Shown here in pieces: positions 58,471 through 64,000 of a stretch of 64,000 nucleotides of DNA. Under the pieces are notes generated by a model. It was given only the letters and a program-made list of their open reading frames with translations. It did not search any database and had not been told where the DNA came from. Location: the NCBI GenBank assembly GCA_950295325.1, contig OX485808.1, positions 35,794,527-35,858,526 on the forward strand. Reading direction: 5' to 3'. Both the position numbers and the translations under genes were made by a program. The first letter of the stretch is position 1. Each line of letters starts with the position of its first letter. The stretch is from Polytrichum commune (taxonomy: Eukaryota > Streptophyta > Polytrichopsida > Polytrichales > Polytrichaceae).

Positions 58471-60405
58471 ATGCACAGACACCACAGCTCCTCCGACTCC
58501 GAGGGTTTGCAATTCCAGCGCCTGCGCATCCACGGCAACGACGCTAACAATCCTCACAGCACGGCTGGCGACGTCCTCGGCCCGAATTGCCATGGGGGAG
58601 ATGTCAAGAACCACGGGAAGAGTCACAGGGAGCAGAAAGAGAAGGAAGGGTTGGCGATTAGGGTTACAGAGATTAGGGAAATTGAGGACGCTGAGTGTGT
58701 GAGGGAGGAGTCGATGGACGTGGCATTGCGAGACGGAGGTTTGGTAGCGCAAATTGTGCAACGGCTGGACAGCGAAGTCGACAGACACGCCGCGGCCCTG
58801 GTGTGCAGGGTCTGGAACGAGGCCGTAACGTGGGGAGCGCACAAGCTTGTGGTTCGATGTCGCGATTCGTTACCGCAGCTTGGATTGCGGTTCTGGCATA
58901 TCACTGACCTGGATTTGTCACAGTGCACCAGCCAGTTGGAGGACGAGGATTTGCGGCTTGCGGCTGGGGTGTTTTCGCATTTGAAGACGTTGCGGATTGG
59001 TGACAGGGAGCAAACGCAGACCAAGATCACGGATGAGGGAGTGGAGGCCTTTGCGAGCAGTTGTGAGTTCTTGGAGGAGGTGCATTTGTCGTCGCTGCCG
59101 TTGTTGCGTGATTCGGGCATCTCGGTGCTCATCCAAGGGTGTACGAATTTACGGTGTGTGGATCTCGAGAGCCTGCGGAGCCTCGGGGACGAAGCGTTAG
59201 AGGCAATTGCGCATTGTCGCAGTCTGCAAGAACTGAGCTTGAAGGGAGACTTTAGGTTTTCTTCGGCAGGGTTAACTGTGATTGGGAGAAAATGTGGAGG
59301 TTTAATCAAGTTGGTATTGGACCTCGTTGGCATGAACATCGACATGGCATTGAAGTCGATATCTCATGGGTGCCATAGACTGCGAGAAATCTCTTTGAAA
59401 TTCAAATCAGCCAATCTGCGGGAGCTCTCGAGATGCACATCGCTTCGGTCTCTGTCAGTGGTGACTGAGCAAGAAGACAGTCTGGATGATGCCGTGCTTG
59501 CTATTTCATCTTCCAACAGGAACTTGAATGAGCTTACATGTGTGAATCGGTTGAGCGACTCGGCCATAATTGGGGTGATTTTAAAATGTCCGCGGCTAAG
59601 AAAGCTTCATTTGGATGCATCGATTCTCACAGAAGCCGCTTTGTTGTGCATTATGCACTGCAAGTCTCTTACGGATCTCTCCCTGGACCATTTCATGAGC
59701 ACTGGCCAAGGGTTAGCTGAAATAGGGTTATGTGGACTCGATTTAAAAAAATTCTCCCTATCACATGCGCGAGGTGTTCGAGATGTGGAGTTGCAGATGC
59801 TGATGGATGGGAACAGGGAATTGGAGTACTTAAACCTTCAAGGCTGCTCCGGTCCTACGGCTATTGGATTTTCTGCTATTGCTTCATGCAGCAATTTAAA
59901 ATCTCTTGACCTGAGTTACACTCCTGTTGACGACCTAAGCCTTGTCACCATAGCCGGCGAAGTTCAACATCTCAAGCAACTCATAATTGCCAAGTGTGAG
60001 GCAGTCACAAACATGAGTGTCGTTGCAAGGTTCACTTCATTAGAATCGCTGATCCTTGACCAGTGCTCTTTCGTTACCGATGAAGGGCTTGATATTCTTT
60101 CTAAAAAATGCAATCGGCTCACTCATCTCAGCCTGGCCTTCACCAGGGTCACTGACACAGGTCTAGGGTACATGAGCAAGTGCCAAATGCTACGTGATTT
60201 AAGAATTCCTTATTGCAAAGGTGTGCAGGGAGAGGGAGTCATCATCATAGCCAAGGCTTGTGGCTGGTTCCATCATGTTGTTATGAGCCACCGGTTTCGA
60301 GGGTCACGCATTGTAGATACTCTTAAGCAGCTCTGCTGCACTGTGCATCTTGAAATGGACGAGCTGGCATTGGTACCTTTCGATGCAAACCTTCTCTTTA
60401 TGTAG
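58471..60405 (+). CDS. F-box/LRR protein, intronless
   Basis: Uninterrupted 644-codon frame. The first ~80 residues are low in similarity signal (His/Ser/Asp-rich). An F-box lies at about residues 84-125 (LVAQIVQRLDSEVDRHAAAL then VCRVWNEAV). From about residue 143 to 600 come many cysteine-containing LRRs of the type C..L..LDLS...V.D.GL, for example ITDLDLSQC, LRCVDLESLRSLGDEAL and LTHLSLAFTRVTDTGLGYM. F-box/LRR proteins serve as substrate adaptors of SCF ubiquitin ligases; the substrate cannot be read from the sequence. The start at 58471 is the first ATG in the open frame; the next, at residue 82 (58714), would still keep the whole F-box and is a possible alternative. The coding region is visibly richer in G+C than its AT-rich surroundings. 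An antisense open frame across 58276-58842 is a shadow. Confidence 0.9.
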   Translation: MHRHHSSSDSEGLQFQRLRIHGNDANNPHSTAGDVLGPNCHGGDVKNHGKSHREQKEKEGLAIRVTEIREIEDAECVREESMDVALRDGGLVAQIVQRLDSEVDRHAAALVCRVWNEAVTWGAHKLVVRCRDSLPQLGLRFWHITDLDLSQCTSQLEDEDLRLAAGVFSHLKTLRIGDREQTQTKITDEGVEAFASSCEFLEEVHLSSLPLLRDSGISVLIQGCTNLRCVDLESLRSLGDEALEAIAHCRSLQELSLKGDFRFSSAGLTVIGRKCGGLIKLVLDLVGMNIDMALKSISHGCHRLREISLKFKSANLRELSRCTSLRSLSVVTEQEDSLDDAVLAISSSNRNLNELTCVNRLSDSAIIGVILKCPRLRKLHLDASILTEAALLCIMHCKSLTDLSLDHFMSTGQGLAEIGLCGLDLKKFSLSHARGVRDVELQMLMDGNRELEYLNLQGCSGPTAIGFSAIASCSNLKSLDLSYTPVDDLSLVTIAGEVQHLKQLIIAKCEAVTNMSVVARFTSLESLILDQCSFVTDEGLDILSKKCNRLTHLSLAFTRVTDTGLGYMSKCQMLRDLRIPYCKGVQGEGVIIIAKACGWFHHVVMSHRFRGSRIVDTLKQLCCTVHLEMDELALVPFDANLLFM

Positions 60406-62187
60406 CTTGTTTCTTCAGGATACTCAAGAAGTTGTAAATATATGATGGGGTCTTGTGACCATTTCCAAGTAACAGAGTAGAACAACATGCTGTCTGCCCA
60501 GAGGCATGTATATCAGTGATAGCTCCAAACTTTACATTCATTATTCTCTTCTCATGAGTAATTTGATTTGTGATGATATGCAGACTCTGTTGTGTCCCTT
60601 TACAGTTTACATATAGTTGGCATGTATATATCTGTACATATTGCAATGGGAGGTGAAATATAGCTGATGCATTTACTTGATGTCGTCTTGAGATTCAACG
60701 AGTTGCAGAATGAATGACTCATTCTGGTTTGATGTAAGTTATATTGTTCTAGTGTTATAGGAGCTCTTTGCAATCAGCATTTATTAGAAATTCATGTCTT
60801 TGAAATTAATGAATTTTGTTTCTGGAAGCAGTGGTTCCATTTGCAAATGTATATCAAGAGGCTGATTTGTCCCTTCTGTTGCAATCAAATGAGCCCTTTG
60901 TTTGGATCTGAATTGCATTCCCAACGTTAAATTCGTGCAATGAACTGTCTGGCTTTCCTTGTCATGCAGGGAGATTCTATGATTCTAAATTCTGCGAATC
61001 TCTGACATATCTTTGATCATGTAATATATTTTTGTTGTTTCACAGATTCATATTAATCCAACCCTCCTACCAAGATCAACGCCTTGCTTCATATAGGACA
61101 CAAATTGATAAAGGTTAAAGGATACTGCCACAAGTTGGCAGCCAACATGTATAAATGAACGAACAAACAGTAGAATGTGGAGTTTCTGGAATCGTGTGTT
61201 TCAATTGCAATGAAGGCTTGAATGGGTGCAACAGACTCAAATAGTGAACAAAATTGGTGCACTCATTTCGCCTCGAACAAGAGTTTGCTCTAGTGTGCAG
61301 ATATTATGGGCTCTTAATGGACACTCAGCATGCTAGAGGAGGATGAGGAGGATGTAAGCTCATACCTTGTGCGAAGAAAAGAGATGTGCATTTTTTGCCC
61401 ACCAACCCAGTCCAAATTACACATGCAATTTTTTATGGATTTTCAATGGCCAATGGAGGGGCCAGAATCCGTCTTACTCCAGGTCACATGATAAGTCACT
61501 TATAATTGGACCGTCCTTATGCTCATGTGATTTCCATCAACATGTCAGGGTGCTGGCAGGTCTGACATGGGTGTGGCTTACAGTGACAAAAAACTGAATC
61601 ATCATTTATCAGGTGTGTGTGTGTGTGTGTGTCCAAGGTATAAGTTACATCAATACTGGAGAGTGATATTTTGTTTAACATTTTGTGTGCCACAAAATAA
61701 TTTCCACAGGGGATGGGATTCAATAGGGTCTTGACCAATGTGAAGATGAAACATGCCCTATTTCTTCCATAGAATAACTATTTTGTGTCAAACCCTATGA
61801 TATATGTAGTCTTTGTTTCCAGGAGGCTGTCAAAGTTAGTAATTTTTCTGCATCCTGGAAAGTTTATCTCTGCATTTGACTGGAAGCTCACAAACATAAC
61901 ATAAATGAGACTCTCCAATGCTCCAGTATGCTGTACTAAGAAACTATGTACCATGTTTACTCTGACATTGCCATTTGCATGAGTTGTTAAATAGTGTTAC
62001 TCGCCATGCTGAGTGGGCCAAGATAATTCCAGATAACAACATAAATTAGTCATTGATCATTTCCAGGGCTTTTAAAATTACATTGATATGCATATTACCA
62101 AAAGTTGTTCATCAATTAGATTGAATACTCATGAACTCACAGTCAGTGTGGGCCACACTAATAGCTGACTGGAAGTCTGATACACTA
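60406..62187. other. F-box gene downstream region, no further gene seen
   Basis: The 3' UTR of the F-box gene should occupy its first few hundred bases. A GT dinucleotide microsatellite lies at 61613-61632. No other supported feature. Confidence 0.4.
61613..61632. repeat. GT dinucleotide microsatellite
   Basis: Ten perfect GT units. Confidence 0.9.
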
Positions 62188-62479
62188 CACTCAAAAGGGT
62201 ATTTAGTGTTTGATTATATTTAATGTTGTTACCGTTATGCCGTGCTCAACACTAATTTTTGATTCCTTGACAAATAGTGTTAGACATACATGTGCCACTT
62301 CCTTCCCTACTGCCACCTCCCGTCCTGTGAAGCATGGATTTCATATCCTTACTAACACTAAATTCAAACATGTAACTTCCACATACTACCATAGTTGATA
62401 TTTAGTGTTTGAGTTTACATTTAATGTTACTTACTTTCATAGGGTTATTGGCATTTAGTGTATGCATTCGTATTTAGTG
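62188..62479 (+). mobile_element. TA-target miniature element, second copy of the 1165 family
   Basis: Left CACTCAAAAGGGTATTTAG after TA (62186-62187); right end inverse CACTAAATACGAATGCATAC, followed by TG rather than TA. Interior matches 1165-1429 but is better preserved. Confidence 0.6.
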
Positions 62480-63480
62480 TGTCAAACAACTTGCGACTAC
62501 AATGTCTTCCAAGCCCCATAAAATGATTCCAAGGCAAGTGGACCTAATTTGGTTACTCATCATAAACGGACATTTATATTTAAGTGGTGCATGGGAGATT
62601 TGGATGTAAGAACGGACACCAAAACGACATGTTTGAGGGAGATTGGACTATGTGCTCAATATTTGTTAATCATTCTAGGTTCAATAATCAACATAATTGG
62701 GCAACCTATATGATCATTTAAGCAGAAAGAGAAACGGTAAGCTATTCATACGAGCTCCAAAACATATGAGAAAAATGACAATCAACACAATTTAGAGTTG
62801 CGAGTCATCTCGCTAATTGATTGTTTTGTATCTTATGAGAAGTGGGTCTAGAGCTACATGTGTCCATCAAGGGCTTGCTTACCTTAATAAAACAGAGAGG
62901 TTTAATCTAACCATACAAGTGCAATTGCAATCCCAACCCTCCTGTGCAATTTCTTGGACATTTATACAACTGGGTCATTCACGTACTACACAACATTTAT
63001 GGTATTTAGTGTCACATGCATAATAGTGTCATTTACCCTATTTTGAGGCGGATGCTAGGTTACATTGATGATTAACAACTTCACCTTAAGCGTCATCTCA
63101 TGACACTTGGCATGAGCATGTTCAATAATGTTATGAGATGCATCCTATGTTACACATTGGTCTACAAGTTGACTAAACTACCGGTATACATAAATGACAC
63201 TTGTCATTATTATGCTCAAGAATGTATTCCTCTTGCATACTAAAATGCAAACGCATGAAACTTGCCATTAGAATGCTCAAAAATATCTTCCCCTTGCATA
63301 TATACTAAAACACAAGACTGTCATCTAATGTATTGCTTTAAATGTCACAATGTAGATATTTTTTCAATTAATTTTTTTTCTTATGTTGACGAATGGAATC
63401 ATTTTGGCAATTAGCAAGCGTGACACTTTGAGACATCTAAGCATCTAGTTTAAGTCCTTTGCAAATAGTGTACGTGACAC
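62480..63480. other. Intergenic, no gene seen
   Basis: Bases 62620-62740 distantly resemble the GGAGTACGTGCTCAAA landmark of blocks A-D (here GGACTATGTGCTCAATA). Short repeats of ACACTTG.CATTA and TGCTCAA.AATGT occur at 63100-63300. Confidence 0.35.
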
Positions 63481-63483
63481 TAA

Positions 63484-63980
63484 GGGCCACTTCACACTAT
63501 GGCTATCCAAGTCGAGAGGCCGTGGGATTGAATGGCCAAACTTTGTTGAGAGTCCAAAGAAATGAGTTGAAAATAGCCAATAAAATATAGGGATCGGAGC
63601 CTTCGGTCGGGCATAGTGTGAAGCCTCCAAAGGCCAAGCCCAAAGTCCAAAGAAAGAAGGAACACCCCACTTTATTCCTTGCCCAAAACAACCCCTCCAA
63701 TCTAACAACCAAGATCTTATCAGTTTTTTTATTTTTTTATGAAAAAAACCAACAACCTCTCAACCATGGTTTGAATTTCCATTCATGTCCAACCCAAACT
63801 TTCTTCGAAAGTCCGTCGCCTTGATCAAAAAGTACTACCATGTAAGCATTTTGGAGAACGACAACCTTTGGACTTTGGCCTCTAATGTGAAGGGTCCATA
63901 GACTGAATTGTTGGTTTCTTGCAATCTGATTGGTGGAAATCAACGGCCTCTCGACCTTCAACCATAGTGTGAAGCGGCCC
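63484..63980. mobile_element. Harbinger-like miniature element at the window end
   Basis: Left GGGCCACTTCACACTATGGC, right inverse GGGCCGCTTCACACTATGGT, then a shared GTCGAGAGGCCGT on both sides. TAA flanks both ends (63481-63483, 63981-63983). 497 bp; a subterminal GCATAGTGTGAAG copy lies inside at about 63612. Confidence 0.8.
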
Positions 63981-64000
63981 TAAATACCCTAAACGGTGTG

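Noticed and set aside
58276-59345. Minus-strand frames of 188 and 240 codons across the F-box gene
   Set aside because: Shadows of the GC-richer F-box/LRR coding sequence; no recognisable domain.

Overview
This is plant nuclear DNA, most likely from a bryophyte and probably a moss. It is AT-rich, its genes carry GT-AG introns, and it holds a TIR-NBS-LRR gene of a moss-like kind, a plant-type calnexin, a neprosin-family gene and a plant F-box/LRR gene. I cannot name the genus. There is no bacterial or organellar gene order and no CRISPR array. Only four genes look complete or nearly so; most of the window is repeat and transposon-derived sequence.

Layout. Bases 1-3,630 are repeat-rich intergenic DNA with one small transposon-like element. 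Bases 3,630-20,852 form an array of diverged, partly tandem segmental duplications (blocks A, B, C and partial D; a piece E lies at 29,740). Blocks A and C carry decayed, intron-containing 3' fragments of a vacuolar H+-ATPase subunit B gene. Bases 20,853-23,165 hold a DUF4378-type gene fragment between two nearly identical 191-bp direct repeats. A TNL immune-receptor gene spans 24,702-28,054 and is followed by a broken duplicate of its own 3' end (28,192-28,651).

On the minus strand, a complete seven-exon calnexin gene runs from 42,865 down to 33,057. Its long introns are loaded with transposon pieces, including a 460-bp foldback element with a perfect 9-bp target duplication. Next on the minus strand is an eight-exon neprosin-domain gene (50,185 to 44,805), every intron of which is phase 0. 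Bases 51,600-58,250 are a field of miniature inverted-repeat elements: Harbinger-like (TAA/TTA target duplications), TA-target families, and a Mutator-like one. An intronless F-box/LRR gene lies on the plus strand at 58,471-60,405. The end of the window (62,188-63,983) holds two more such elements.

The genes do not form a pathway. Calnexin (ER glycoprotein folding), the neprosin protein (secreted), the TNL (cytosolic immunity) and the F-box protein (ubiquitin ligase adaptor) are independent loci. The most notable property of the window is how many defined non-autonomous DNA transposon families, with readable target-site duplications, have settled in introns and intergenic DNA. Exon models were built by hand from splice sites, reading phase and family similarity, so individual junctions may be off.
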